Positions 51,864-61,887 are shown, counted from the stretch's first letter. The stretch is 64,000 nucleotides of DNA from Ectobacillus polymachus (GCF_048159605.1 NZ_JBLREB010000003.1:1-64000), one strand, 5' to 3'. The notes: generated from the letters alone by a model not told the origin. Program-made: numbers and translations.

Positions 51864-53102
51864 ATGGAACGGTTACGATTTATACATGCAGCAGATTTGC
51901 ATTTAGATAGTCCGTTTAAAGGAATGGAGAATGAAATACCGCAGGATCTCTTTACGAGAATGAAGGAAAGTACGTTTCGTTCCTTTTCACGAATTGTACA
52001 AGTAGCAATTGAAGAAAAGGTCGATTTTATTCTCTTAGCGGGGGATTTGTACGACTTAGAGACGAGAAGTTTGCGGGCTCAACTTTTTCTTCGCAATGAA
52101 TTTCAGCTGTTAGATGAACATAGAATTCCTGTCTATATTATTCATGGTAATCACGATCATCTAGGTGGACACTTCGCCGAAATGAAGTTTCCGCCTAATG
52201 TAGCTGTGTTTGAGAAGGATAGAGTAGAGTATAAGCCTTTTTATAAAAACAATCAGTTACTTGCATACATATATGGATTTAGTTATTTACAGCAGGCAGT
52301 GCTTGAAAATATGACCTCACAATATGAAAAGACCGAGCAAGCTCCTTATCACATTGGGATGCTTCATGGAAGTGTAGAGGAAGCGAGCGATCATAGTCGC
52401 TATGCTCCGTTTCTAGTACGAGAATTACTAGACAAACAATTTCATTATTGGGCGCTTGGTCATATTCATAAGCGAAATGTGCTTAATGAGCAGCCGCCGA
52501 TTATATATTCTGGAAACATTCAAGGAAGACACCGCAAGGAAACGGGAGAGAAAGGGTGCTATCTTGTAACACTGGAGGGGTCTTCTGCTTCTCATACGTT
52601 CATTCCGACCGCAGATGTGATTTGGGAGGAAGCTTCTATTTCTATAGAAGGTTTGCAGCATGTAGATGAGCTGCTTGCGCGCAGTTACTCTATGAAAAAT
52701 GAGCTGCGGAGAAAGGATGAAGGAACGCTTGTCGTGTTAACCTTTACCGGATGCGGAGAGTTGTCTACCTATTTACAAGATCAAAAGCAGCTTGAGGAGC
52801 TTGTTCAGCAATTGCAAACGGAGGAAACGGGCGAGCAGTTTGTTTATGTAGTAAAGTGTTATAATCATACACTATCGAATGATGCGCTCGAAACAATGAA
52901 ACAAGAAAGTCATTTTATTGGGGAGCTGTTACAAGAAGTAGAATCGTATTCTTATTTGGATTCTATTATGAGACCACTCCGGCAGCCTGCATCAGCAAAA
53001 GGGATAGAAGAGTTTACTGAAGAAGAAAAGGATGAAATTGTACAAGAAGCAAAACGGATTATTTTACGTGAATTAGTAGCAGAAAGAGGGGATATGCAAT
53101 GA
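51864..53102 (+). CDS. yhaO: SbcD-like DNA exonuclease subunit YhaO
   Basis: A 412-aa metallophosphoesterase of the Mre11/SbcD type. Metal motifs: 'HAADLHLDSPF' near 9, 'LLAGDLYDLE' near 56, 'IHGNHDHLGG' near 92 and 'WALGHIHKRN' near 194. It should act as a nuclease with the ATPase YhaN, whose gene overlaps by 4 bases. B. subtilis yhaO is part of a DNA-damage-linked locus. ATG with AGGGGAG upstream. Confidence 0.9.
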   Translation: MERLRFIHAADLHLDSPFKGMENEIPQDLFTRMKESTFRSFSRIVQVAIEEKVDFILLAGDLYDLETRSLRAQLFLRNEFQLLDEHRIPVYIIHGNHDHLGGHFAEMKFPPNVAVFEKDRVEYKPFYKNNQLLAYIYGFSYLQQAVLENMTSQYEKTEQAPYHIGMLHGSVEEASDHSRYAPFLVRELLDKQFHYWALGHIHKRNVLNEQPPIIYSGNIQGRHRKETGEKGCYLVTLEGSSASHTFIPTADVIWEEASISIEGLQHVDELLARSYSMKNELRRKDEGTLVVLTFTGCGELSTYLQDQKQLEELVQQLQTEETGEQFVYVVKCYNHTLSNDALETMKQESHFIGELLQEVESYSYLDSIMRPLRQPASAKGIEEFTEEEKDEIVQEAKRIILRELVAERGDMQ

Positions 53103-55855
53103 AGCTTGAAAAGCTCCATATATATGGATATGGAAAATTGCAAGATGTGCAATTGTCTCTCTCTTCCATTACGATACTGTACGGAGAAAATGAAGCGGGA
53201 AAATCGACGATCCGTTCGTTTATAAAAAGTATCTTGTTCGGATTTCCAACGAGAGGGCAGCTTCGTTATGAACCGAAAGAAGGCGGTGCTTATGGCGGTG
53301 CCATTACTATACATAGTGAGCAATATGGAAGGGTTCGCGTAGAACGAATTCCTAAAACAGCCGCCGGAGAAGTCACAGTTTACTTTGCTGATGGCTCAAA
53401 AGGCGGAGAACAAGAACTAAAGCAGCTACTACAAGGACTTGATGTTTCTTTATTTGAATCTGTGTTTTGTTTTGACATGCATGGACTTCAAAATATACAT
53501 CAAGTGAAAAAGGAAGAGCTCGGAAGCTATCTTTTTTCTGCGGGAGCAGTAGGAACTGATACGCTACTAAAAATGGAGAAAAAACTCGATCGAGAAATGG
53601 AAGCCTTGTTTAAACCGAATGGGAGAAAGCCTTCTATTAACATCGGCTTGTCTGATTTAAATAAATTGAAAGACTCCTTTCAAAAATGGCAGCAAAAGCT
53701 AGGGATGTATGAAAAATGGCAGCGAATGAGGAAAGATAGCGAACAAAAATTAGAAGAGATGCAACTGGAAAAGAAAAGACGAAATCGATTAATAAAAGAC
53801 TATGAAACGATGAGTACACTAGTGCCTCTATTAATAGATAAACAAAAGCATGAGGATTTTCTTACTACGTTGAAAGAAACATCATTTCCTGCTGAAGGTA
53901 TTCCTCGGTATGAGCAATTGCTCGCTGCATGGAAACCTATGCAGCATCGGTTAAACGTACTTTCAGATAAGATAGCCTTAGGAAAGAAGGAAGCAAGCCA
54001 GTGCTCCATTAATGAAGAGCTCCTTCAAAGGGAATTTCAAATCGAAGAAAGCCGTCTGAAGCAAATGTCCTATGAACAGGCGTTAAAAGAACAAGTTGTT
54101 ATCGAACACAGAATGGAACAAATGCAGGAAGAAATAGACGGTCTGCAAAGCAGCATAGGGGTAGTGCAGGATAAAGCTTTCTTTTTACAATTGGATACGA
54201 GTTTGTCCGCAAAGGAGTATCTTACTGAAATGGTGCAGCATGCACAGCGTTTAGAAGAGCAAAAACTGCAATTAGATGAACGATTTTCACATGCTAAGGA
54301 CGAGCTAGAGGAGCAGGAACAGCAGATTAGTCGCGTGAAGGGGCAACTACAGTCTACTGAAAAACGATCTTCTAGTCATGTGAAGCAAAAAAATGTTCCA
54401 CTCCTATTTTTTATTCTCGCAATTGTTACTGCCAGTCTAGTTGCATTTGTTACGAATCAAATTCTATACGGAGCAATTGCTTTCTTACTTATCATCGTTG
54501 TGTCGTTTGTATACAACAGAAAGCCTTCAGAAGCTGCGCAAAATATGGAACTACGACAAATAGCGGAACGAGAAGCCTTTAAACTAGAGCAAGTAGAAAA
54601 AAACTATGATCGGATTCTTAAGCAGTATGAGGAGTGGGAACAGCTTTCATACCGTATAGAGAAAAACGTAAAAACATGGAAAATTCGGTACGGAATTGCT
54701 GATTCTTTATCCTACAGACAGCTAATCGTTGTTTTTGAAAGAGTAGAGAAAATCAAAACTTTAAATAGAGAGTATGCAAAAGCTGCTGATAGAAAAGAGT
54801 ATTTACAAAGAGAAATTCTGCAGTTTCAAAGTAAGCTAGATGAATTACTAGGCTTTTTTCACATTCAGGAAGAACGAACGAGCGACAATCTTTATCGAAT
54901 GAACGAAGCTGTCAAGCAAGAACAACAACGTAAGGCAGAAAACGAGCAGCTACTTGAAAAAATTAGCGAATGGGAAGAGGAACAAAAGGAGTTGCTTCAT
55001 CAAAATAAGAACTTCCAAATGGAAAGAGATGCTTTATGGGATGCAGCGCATGTGCAAACCGAAGAGGAATTTTATACACATGGGAAACAGCAAGAGGAAA
55101 AGCAAGCGATTCAAAAGGAATTATCGTTTTTAATGACACAAATTCAGTTGTTACAGGAACAGGTAACAGAAATAGATATAACAGATCATCATACATGGAC
55201 AAAGGATTATCACAATTTGTTGCAGGAACAGCATAATCAGTTGGACACATTGCAGCAGGATGAGCAAAGATTGCAGCAGGATTTAGCACAGTATCGCGTG
55301 GAAATTGCAGGACTAGAGGAAGGAAGTTCCTATTCTGATTTGTTGCATGAATGGGAAGCGAAAAAATCGATTGTACGTGAGCAAATAAAGCAATGGGCTG
55401 CTTATGCCACTGCAAAGGATGCGCTAATACGAACGAAGGAACGATATCATCAAGTAAAGCTGCCGCACATGCTGGAAAGAGCAGAGCAATATTTTCACCA
55501 TGTGACAAACGGACAGTATGTGAAAATCTTTGCACCAAATCAGGAACAGTCGTTTGTTGTAGAAAGAAGGGATGGGATGCGCTTTTTTTCCTGCGAGCTT
55601 AGTCAAGCTACAGCAGAACAGCTATACCTATGCTTAAGATTTTCGTTAGCAGACACGTTTGAGGGAAATATTCCATTAATCATAGATGATAGCTTCGTGC
55701 ACTTTGATAAGGCTCGAACCAGACAGACATTATCCTTACTGCGGGATCTTTCTAGCACAAGACAAATTATATTTTTCACATGTCATGTAGAGTTTCTTTC
55801 TTACTTTGCTGAGGAGGAAACCATACAATTGCAAGAGCAGAGAAATGTCATCTAA
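53099..55855 (+). CDS. yhaN: SbcC-like coiled-coil ATPase YhaN
   Basis: A 918-aa SMC/Rad50-like protein. The N-terminal half-ATPase has 'GENEAGKSTIRSF' (Walker A, about 29-37); the C-terminal half has 'LSQATAEQLYLCLRF' (signature-like) and 'LIIDDSFVHFD' (Walker B). The middle is long coiled coil, with two hydrophobic stretches near 432-448 and 452-472 where Rad50 has its zinc hook; a CxxC hook is absent. The hydrophobic pair may anchor it in the membrane. Coupled to yhaO. Confidence 0.9.
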   Translation: MKLEKLHIYGYGKLQDVQLSLSSITILYGENEAGKSTIRSFIKSILFGFPTRGQLRYEPKEGGAYGGAITIHSEQYGRVRVERIPKTAAGEVTVYFADGSKGGEQELKQLLQGLDVSLFESVFCFDMHGLQNIHQVKKEELGSYLFSAGAVGTDTLLKMEKKLDREMEALFKPNGRKPSINIGLSDLNKLKDSFQKWQQKLGMYEKWQRMRKDSEQKLEEMQLEKKRRNRLIKDYETMSTLVPLLIDKQKHEDFLTTLKETSFPAEGIPRYEQLLAAWKPMQHRLNVLSDKIALGKKEASQCSINEELLQREFQIEESRLKQMSYEQALKEQVVIEHRMEQMQEEIDGLQSSIGVVQDKAFFLQLDTSLSAKEYLTEMVQHAQRLEEQKLQLDERFSHAKDELEEQEQQISRVKGQLQSTEKRSSSHVKQKNVPLLFFILAIVTASLVAFVTNQILYGAIAFLLIIVVSFVYNRKPSEAAQNMELRQIAEREAFKLEQVEKNYDRILKQYEEWEQLSYRIEKNVKTWKIRYGIADSLSYRQLIVVFERVEKIKTLNREYAKAADRKEYLQREILQFQSKLDELLGFFHIQEERTSDNLYRMNEAVKQEQQRKAENEQLLEKISEWEEEQKELLHQNKNFQMERDALWDAAHVQTEEEFYTHGKQQEEKQAIQKELSFLMTQIQLLQEQVTEIDITDHHTWTKDYHNLLQEQHNQLDTLQQDEQRLQQDLAQYRVEIAGLEEGSSYSDLLHEWEAKKSIVREQIKQWAAYATAKDALIRTKERYHQVKLPHMLERAEQYFHHVTNGQYVKIFAPNQEQSFVVERRDGMRFFSCELSQATAEQLYLCLRFSLADTFEGNIPLIIDDSFVHFDKARTRQTLSLLRDLSSTRQIIFFTCHVEFLSYFAEEETIQLQEQRNVI

Positions 55856-55918
55856 TTGTCATCTGGAAGTTTCTTGTATGGTATACTATTCATAATTGGT
55901 TACGTTGGAGGACTACAC

Positions 55919-56863
55919 ATGAAAAAGAAAATTATGCAATATGACGTCGGAGAACAAGTGGATGTTTTATTGCTTATTAAATCATCAGTACGGGGAATTG
56001 CTAGCAATGGAAAACCGTTTTTAACGATTATGCTCCAAGATCAAAGCGGAGAAATTGAAGCGAAAGTATGGGATGTTTCGAAAGAAGACGAACAGCGCTA
56101 TGCACCTGAGAAAATCGTGAAGGTTGCTGGCGACATTTTAAATTATAAAGGGCGGATACAATTAAAGCTTAAGCAAATTCGTGTGCTTCAACCGAGCGAA
56201 GCACCGGACATTTCAGAATTTGTAGAACGTGCTCCTCTTCCAAAGCAGACGATGCATGAGACCATCACACAATATGTATTTGAAATGACTAATCCAAACA
56301 TTCAACGAATAACAAGACATTTGTTGAAGAAGTATCAAGATCAATTCTTGGAATATCCTGCTGCGACCAAAAATCATCATGAATTTGTATCAGGTCTAGC
56401 CTATCACGTTGTTTCCATGTTGCATTTAGCAAAAGGGATTGCAAGCTTATATCCATCACTTGATACAGATTTATTATATGCAGGTGTTATATTACATGAT
56501 CTTGGCAAGGTTATTGAGTTATCAGGTCCTATTTCAACTACGTATACGGTCGAAGGAAATTTATTAGGTCATATTTCTATCATGGTTAGTGAAATTTCGA
56601 AAGCTGCAGACGAACTTAAAATCGAAGGAGAAGAAGTAGTGATTTTGCAGCATATCGTTCTCAGCCATCATGGCAAAATGGAATGGGGCAGTCCAAAGCC
56701 GCCAATGATTCGTGAAGCTGAAATTCTGCATTACATAGATAATTTAGATGCGAAAATGAATATGATGGATCGGGCACTTAGCCGTGTGAAACCTGGTGAA
56801 TTTTCGGATCGTATTTTTGCTCTTGATAATCGCTCCTTCTATAAGCCAACATTCCACGAATAA
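55919..56863 (+). CDS. yhaM: 3'-5' exoribonuclease YhaM
   Basis: A 314-aa protein with an OB-fold nucleic-acid-binding domain (about 13-90) and an HD-type metal domain: 'NHHEFVSGLAYHVVSM' and 'ILHDLGK' near 165-205, 'LSHHGKMEWGSPKPP' later. It trims RNA from the 3' end and is non-specific to DNA/RNA in vitro. Length equals B. subtilis YhaM. The ATG at 55919 has GGAGG upstream; the longer frame from 55856 overlaps the yhaN end without a site. Confidence 0.94.
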   Translation: MKKKIMQYDVGEQVDVLLLIKSSVRGIASNGKPFLTIMLQDQSGEIEAKVWDVSKEDEQRYAPEKIVKVAGDILNYKGRIQLKLKQIRVLQPSEAPDISEFVERAPLPKQTMHETITQYVFEMTNPNIQRITRHLLKKYQDQFLEYPAATKNHHEFVSGLAYHVVSMLHLAKGIASLYPSLDTDLLYAGVILHDLGKVIELSGPISTTYTVEGNLLGHISIMVSEISKAADELKIEGEEVVILQHIVLSHHGKMEWGSPKPPMIREAEILHYIDNLDAKMNMMDRALSRVKPGEFSDRIFALDNRSFYKPTFHE

Positions 56864-56929
56864 TGCATAAATACTGTTTTCCTTTCATATAGTGAAGTAT
56901 AAAGCTTGTCTAGAAAGGAGAACAAAGCG

Positions 56930-57121
56930 ATGCCTTTATGGGTGTATGTTGTTATTATTGGGATTGCCATAAGCGGATTTATGACATTATATACAACGAA
57001 AAAAGAAGAGGAGATTGATCAAGAGTTTATCGAACGAGAAGGCGAAATATACTTAGATCGGATACGCGCAGAGAAACATCGACGTATGGATGACGAGGAT
57101 GATCACTCAGTAATGCTATAA
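56930..57121 (+). CDS. yhaL: Sporulation protein YhaL
   Basis: A 63-aa protein with one N-terminal membrane helix (about 3-20), then a charged tail 'KKEEEIDQEFIEREGEIYLD' region. It matches the YhaL family, made in sporulation, function unknown. The ATG at 56930 gives 'MPLWVYVVIIG' and has AAAGGAG upstream. The longer frame from 56906 includes that site. Confidence 0.85.
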   Translation: MPLWVYVVIIGIAISGFMTLYTTKKEEEIDQEFIEREGEIYLDRIRAEKHRRMDDEDDHSVML

Positions 57122-57127
57122 AGTCAC

Positions 57128-57168
57128 TACGTACAGAAAAAGTGAGGTTTCTTTTTCTGTACGTTTTT
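57128..57168 (+). terminator. Terminator after yhaL
   Basis: Stem ACGTACAGAAAAAG/CTTTTTCTGTACGT followed by Ts. Confidence 0.92.
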
Positions 57169-57308
57169 TGTGTATACAAGGAAGCTAACTATTTCTTAAG
57201 ACAAGGTGGTTTTTTCTGTTTCAAATCTATCACTGTACTTTTTCTTGTTGTTACATATACACTAGGAAAAAGAGAAAGTAAAAATCCGAGCTTAAGGAGG
57301 CTTCTTTC

Positions 57309-58799
57309 ATGCAAACCTATATTTTATCGATTGATCAAGGAACGACGAGCTCGCGGGCTATGTTGTTTAATAAGCAAGGAGAAATTGTACATAGTGCACA
57401 GAAGGAATTTACGCAGCTTTTTCCAAAGCCTGGCTGGGTAGAACATAATGCTAATGAAATATGGGGATCGGTTCTTGCTGTAATTGCGAGCTGTTTGAGC
57501 GAAGCAGATGTACAGCCTTCGCAAGTAGCTGGGATTGGGATAACAAACCAACGGGAAACAACGGTCGTTTGGGATAAGCATACGGGGAAACCGATATATA
57601 ATGCGATTGTTTGGCAATCTCGTCAAACAGCAGCTATTTGTGAAGACTTAAAATCACAAGGCTATTCATCAGTAGTAAGAGAAAAGACCGGTTTACTTAT
57701 TGATGCGTATTTCTCAGGAACGAAAGTGAAATGGTTATTAGATCATGTAGAAGGAGCTCGTGATAAAGCAGAGCGCGGGGATTTATTATTTGGAACGATA
57801 GATACGTGGCTCGTATGGAAGCTAACAAGTGGGAAAATGCATGTAACGGATTATTCCAATGCTTCTCGTACCATGATGTACAATATTAAAGATTTAAAGT
57901 GGGATGAGGAATTGCTTGCTATGCTGACAATTCCTAGTAGTATGCTTCCGGATGTTCGTCCTTCTTCTGAAATTTATGGATATACAGCAGAACACCATTT
58001 CTTTGGTAGACGAGTACCGATTGCGGGTATCGCAGGGGATCAACAGGCTGCTTTGTTCGGGCAGGCATGCTTTAAGGAAGGTATGGCGAAAAATACGTAC
58101 GGAACGGGCTGCTTTATGCTGATGAACACAGGGAAACAGGCAGTTATTTCTCAAAGCGGGCTTTTGACAACCATTGCGTGGGGATTAGATGGAAAAGTAG
58201 TTTATGCATTAGAGGGAAGTATTTTCGTAGCAGGCTCTGCTATTCAATGGCTTCGTGATGGAATGCGTATGATTAAGGAAGCGAAAGATAGTGAACTTTA
58301 CGCAGAACGGGTCGATTCAACAGAAGGAGTATATGTGGTTCCAGCTTTTGTTGGATTAGGTACACCTTATTGGGATAGTGAAGTTCGCGGAGCAGTATTT
58401 GGAATTACCCGTGGTACAACAAAGGAGCACTTTATCCGTGCAACGCTTGAAGCATTGGCCTATCAAACAAAAGATGTGTTACGTGCAATGGAGTTGGACT
58501 CCGGAATTGCTTTACAGGCGCTTCGTGTTGATGGTGGTACAGTGAAAAATAATTTTCTAATGCAATTTCAAGGAGACATGCTAGGTGTACCTGTTCAGCG
58601 GCCGGTAGTAAATGAAACGACAGCACTTGGCGCAGCATATTTAGCAGGGTTAGCAGTAGGATATTGGAGCAATCAAGAGGAGATTGCTCGTCAATGGCAG
58701 ATTGACCGAACGTTTACACCAGCAATGACAGAAGAGCAAAGTACAAAATTGTATGCAGGCTGGAAAAAAGCAATTGAAGCAACAAAAGTTTTCAAATAA
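57309..58799 (+). CDS. glpK: Glycerol kinase GlpK
   Basis: A 496-aa FGGY-family kinase that phosphorylates glycerol to glycerol 3-phosphate. Motifs: 'SIDQGTTSSRAMLF' at about 6-19, 'WVEHNANEIW', 'QRETTVVWD', 'IAGDQQAALFGQACF' and 'RVDGGTVKNNFLMQFQ'. The His in 'EHHFFGRRVPIAG' is at the position phosphorylated by HPr in related enzymes. ATG with AAGGAGG upstream. A glpF facilitator gene, often directly before glpK, is not present here. Confidence 0.96.
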   Translation: MQTYILSIDQGTTSSRAMLFNKQGEIVHSAQKEFTQLFPKPGWVEHNANEIWGSVLAVIASCLSEADVQPSQVAGIGITNQRETTVVWDKHTGKPIYNAIVWQSRQTAAICEDLKSQGYSSVVREKTGLLIDAYFSGTKVKWLLDHVEGARDKAERGDLLFGTIDTWLVWKLTSGKMHVTDYSNASRTMMYNIKDLKWDEELLAMLTIPSSMLPDVRPSSEIYGYTAEHHFFGRRVPIAGIAGDQQAALFGQACFKEGMAKNTYGTGCFMLMNTGKQAVISQSGLLTTIAWGLDGKVVYALEGSIFVAGSAIQWLRDGMRMIKEAKDSELYAERVDSTEGVYVVPAFVGLGTPYWDSEVRGAVFGITRGTTKEHFIRATLEALAYQTKDVLRAMELDSGIALQALRVDGGTVKNNFLMQFQGDMLGVPVQRPVVNETTALGAAYLAGLAVGYWSNQEEIARQWQIDRTFTPAMTEEQSTKLYAGWKKAIEATKVFK

Positions 58800-58841
58800 G
58801 TAATGATATCGTATACTAAAATTAAATAAACTGGCTGGAAT

Positions 58842-58908
58842 GAGAGAGACCGCAATGCGCTATAAAAGCATATTTTATAGTGTCTATCGCGGTCTTTTCT
58901 TTTTTTAA
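58842..58908 (+). terminator. Leader terminator of glpD (probable GlpP target)
   Basis: AGACCGC pairs with GCGGTCT, with an inner GCTATAAAA/TTTTATAGT stem, followed by CTTTTTTT. In B. subtilis a similar leader terminator before glpD is overcome by GlpP with glycerol 3-phosphate. Confidence 0.75.
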
Positions 58909-58923
58909 AAGGAGGAAAAACGG

Positions 58924-60600
58924 ATGAGCACGTTATTTTCAACAATACAAAGAAAAGAATTGCTAACAAATATGAATAAGATGCAGGTCGATGTAATTGT
59001 TATTGGCGGAGGAATTACAGGATCAGGCATTGCACTAGATGCTACTACAAGAGGAATGTCTACTGTTTTATTTGAAATGCAGGACTTCGCTGCTGGTACA
59101 TCAAGTCGTTCTACAAAGCTTGTTCATGGAGGATTACGTTATTTAAAGCAGCTTGAAGTGAAAATGGTAGCAGAAGTAGGGAAAGAACGAGAAATCGTAT
59201 ATGAAAATGGGCCGCATGTCACAACTCCAGAATGGATGTTACTCCCGATATATAAAGGAGGAACATTTGGTAAATTTAGTACGTCACTTGGGCTTCGTGT
59301 GTATGATTACTTAGCAGGTGTAAGGCGGAGCGAACGTAGATCTATGCTAAATCGTGAACAAACGCTGAAGAAGGAGCCACTTATAAAGCAAGAGCATTTG
59401 AAGGGCGGCGGCTACTATGTAGAGTATCGAACTGATGATGCAAGGTTAACCATTGAGGTGTTGAAGGAAGCTGTAGCACATGGTGCAAAGGCAGTGAACT
59501 ATACAAAGGTAGAAGAACTCCTTTATGAAGGAAAAAAATTGATTGGCGTTCGTGTTATAGATGTACTGGATCAGAAAGTGTACGAAGTATATGCCAAGAA
59601 AATTATTAACGCTACTGGACCATGGGTAGATACGTTACGTGATAAAGATCATTCGAAAACAGGGAAAAGATTGCAGCATTCTAAAGGAGTTCATCTCGTC
59701 ATTGATCAAAAGCGTTTCCCTCTAAGTCAAGCGATTTATTTTGATACACCAGATGGAAGAATGGTATTTGCTATTCCAAGAGGCGGGAAAACATATGTAG
59801 GTACAACAGATACATTTTATGATCAAGATGTCCAAACACCTAAGATGACGAGGGCTGACAGAAAATATATAATGGATGCTATTCATTATATGTTTCCATC
59901 TGTAAATATCACAAAGCAAGATATAGAATCGAGCTGGTCAGGCGTTCGGCCGCTTATCTATGAAGAAGGGAAAAACGCTTCTGAAATATCACGTAAAGAT
60001 GAAATATGGCAATCTGAAAGTGGACTTGTGACGATTGCTGGCGGGAAATTAACTGGATATCGAAAGATGGCTGAAGTGGTAGTAGATTTAGTCGCTTCTC
60101 TTCTTAAAAAAGAAGGACATGGATCATACAAAGCTTGTCAAACGAAGCATATGCCGATATCAGGGGGCCATGTGGGCGGATCAAGGGAATTTGAAACATT
60201 TATAATGAAGAAAATAAAGGCAGGCATAGACTGTGGATTAACGAATGAACAAGCGGATCACATTGCTCGTTTCTATGGATCAAATGCTGATATTTTATTT
60301 AAATTAGCGAAAAAGTATAGCAAAGAAAATAATGGCATGCCGTTAGATGTATTTCTTCCGCTTATCTATAGTATGGATTACGAAATGGCCACGAAGCCAA
60401 TTGATTTTTTTATTCGTCGAACAGGCGCATTATTTTTCAATATGAATTGGGTACATGAATGGAAGGATACGGTTATTACCTATATGGCAAAACGGTTACA
60501 CTGGAATCCAGACGTTAAGAAGAGATACACAGAAGAACTGGAACAGGCGCTGCGAGACGCGGTTATACCTGTTGATGAAGGTATTTCTGAGAGGGCATAA
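58924..60600 (+). CDS. glpD: Aerobic glycerol-3-phosphate dehydrogenase GlpD
   Basis: A 558-aa FAD enzyme at the membrane that oxidises glycerol 3-phosphate to DHAP and passes electrons to quinone. The FAD motif 'VIVIGGGITGSGIALD' is at about 21-36, then 'SSRSTKLVHGGLRYLK' and 'SSWSGVRPLI'; a C-terminal helical DAO_C domain follows (about 410-540). ATG with AAGGAGG upstream. A leader terminator separates it from glpK. Confidence 0.95.
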   Translation: MSTLFSTIQRKELLTNMNKMQVDVIVIGGGITGSGIALDATTRGMSTVLFEMQDFAAGTSSRSTKLVHGGLRYLKQLEVKMVAEVGKEREIVYENGPHVTTPEWMLLPIYKGGTFGKFSTSLGLRVYDYLAGVRRSERRSMLNREQTLKKEPLIKQEHLKGGGYYVEYRTDDARLTIEVLKEAVAHGAKAVNYTKVEELLYEGKKLIGVRVIDVLDQKVYEVYAKKIINATGPWVDTLRDKDHSKTGKRLQHSKGVHLVIDQKRFPLSQAIYFDTPDGRMVFAIPRGGKTYVGTTDTFYDQDVQTPKMTRADRKYIMDAIHYMFPSVNITKQDIESSWSGVRPLIYEEGKNASEISRKDEIWQSESGLVTIAGGKLTGYRKMAEVVVDLVASLLKKEGHGSYKACQTKHMPISGGHVGGSREFETFIMKKIKAGIDCGLTNEQADHIARFYGSNADILFKLAKKYSKENNGMPLDVFLPLIYSMDYEMATKPIDFFIRRTGALFFNMNWVHEWKDTVITYMAKRLHWNPDVKKRYTEELEQALRDAVIPVDEGISERA

Positions 60601-60635
60601 AAAAAAGGGAGTGATAATCACTCCCTTTTCTTCTT
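60600..60635. terminator. Terminator between glpD and prsA
   Basis: Stem AAGGGAGTGA/TCACTCCCTT with A and T runs on both sides; serves both convergent genes. Confidence 0.88.
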
Positions 60636-60645
60636 GCTATTTTAA

Positions 60646-61509
60646 TTATTGACCAGCAGGAGTTTGTCCAGCTTGTGGCTGTGCAGGCGCTGGATTTAAA
60701 GCATCCTTTAAGTCTTTATCTTCTACAGTTGCATGAACTTTCTTAAATTCTTTATCAATGAAGTCGTTCATAAAGGCAGAATCCTGCATTTTCTGATCAA
60801 CGAGTTGTGAACGAATGGTTTCTTTTACTTGATCAAATGGTTGCAGTGGTTTAATGTCAGTCACCTTGATGATGTGGTAACCGTATTGTGTTTTAACAGG
60901 GTCACTAATTTGACCTACTTTCAATTTATAGGCAGCATCTTCAAATTCTGGTACCATTTTACCAGATGTGAAATAGCCTAAATCTCCGCCTTTATCCTTC
61001 GATCCTGTATCTTCTGAATATTGCTTAGCTAAATCTTCGAAAGATTGACCTTGATTTAATAAATCCTTAACCTTTTTAGCAGTCGCTTCATCTTTTACAA
61101 GAATATGGCTAGCTTTAATTTCAGGTTTGTAATGGTCTTTTAATTCTTGATCTGTAATGCTAGCTCCAACTGCCTTTTTCAATGCTAAGCTTGCACGAAT
61201 TTGGTTTTTGAAAGAATCTTGTGTCATGCCGCTTTGCTTAAGAAGGCTATCAAATTGATCGCCGTATTGTTGTTTTGCTTTATCAAATTCATCATTTACT
61301 TCTTTATCCGTTACATTGTAATTTTTTGTGAATACCTTTTGGATTGTAAGTGCTTTTAAAACGTTTGCTCCAGCTTGCTGCTTCATAGAATCGTAAAATT
61401 CTGTTTTTGTTACATTTCCTGCATCTGTTTTAACAACTACATCAGAATTACCGCAAGCAGAAAGTGCAAGTACGCTGGTAGCTGCTAGCGCAATTAGTGC
61501 TTTCTTCAT
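60646..61509 (-). CDS. prsA: Foldase lipoprotein PrsA
   Basis: A 287-aa lipoprotein with lipobox 'LSAC' at residues 16-19. A parvulin-type peptidyl-prolyl isomerase domain spans about 132-224: 'IKASHILVKDE', 'DLGYFTSGKMVPEFEDAAY' and 'QYGYHIIKV'. The flanking helical regions form the chaperone part. It folds secreted proteins outside the membrane. The C-terminus is a Pro/Gln/Ala-rich tail. ATG with AGGAGT upstream. Hpr, whose gene is nearby, is a known repressor of prsA-linked secretion genes. Confidence 0.95.
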   Translation of the reverse strand: MKKALIALAATSVLALSACGNSDVVVKTDAGNVTKTEFYDSMKQQAGANVLKALTIQKVFTKNYNVTDKEVNDEFDKAKQQYGDQFDSLLKQSGMTQDSFKNQIRASLALKKAVGASITDQELKDHYKPEIKASHILVKDEATAKKVKDLLNQGQSFEDLAKQYSEDTGSKDKGGDLGYFTSGKMVPEFEDAAYKLKVGQISDPVKTQYGYHIIKVTDIKPLQPFDQVKETIRSQLVDQKMQDSAFMNDFIDKEFKKVHATVEDKDLKDALNPAPAQPQAGQTPAGQ

Positions 61510-61768
61510 TCAATAACACTCCTACACATTTTTTTTAGTACAAGTATGGTCAAATGGTACAACAAATAATATAACATACTTCCTGATGTTTTCATATGGA
61601 CAAGCCAAATTATTCCTAATTCTTAACGGTAGCTTAAAAAATTGAGACATAATATTTTTTGCTGATAGGTGCAATATGGATTATGAAAAATTCGAATAGG
61701 TAAATGCCTACTCCTTTATTTCAAGCTATGCATAGAATATGTTACAGAGCATAAAGGAGGTGTCAGTA

Positions 61769-61861
61769 ATGAGTGGAGGATTCGGAGTCTTTGGTGGCTT
61801 TGCGTTAATCGTTGTATTGTTTATTCTATTAATTATTGTGGGAGCGGCTTGCTTCTGTTAA
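61769..61861 (+). CDS. YjcZ-family sporulation micropeptide
   Basis: A 30-aa peptide, MSGGFGVFGGFALIVVLFIL then LIIVGAACFC: a Gly-rich start and one membrane helix. It matches the YjcZ/YhzE family of sporulation micropeptides, and yhzE lies near prsA in B. subtilis. AAGGAGGTG at 61754-61762 precedes the ATG. Confidence 0.85.
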   Translation: MSGGFGVFGGFALIVVLFILLIIVGAACFC

Positions 61862-61887
61862 TATGCCATGTAAGGGAGAAAAACTAT

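Noticed and set aside
54963..55538. 191-aa open frame antisense to yhaN
   Set aside because: It lies fully inside yhaN, has no ribosome binding site, and its composition is that of an antisense shadow of Glu/Lys/Gln-rich coiled coil.
57142..57308. glpF remnant upstream of glpK
   Set aside because: The frame is open but shows no NPA motif or other aquaporin-like sequence.
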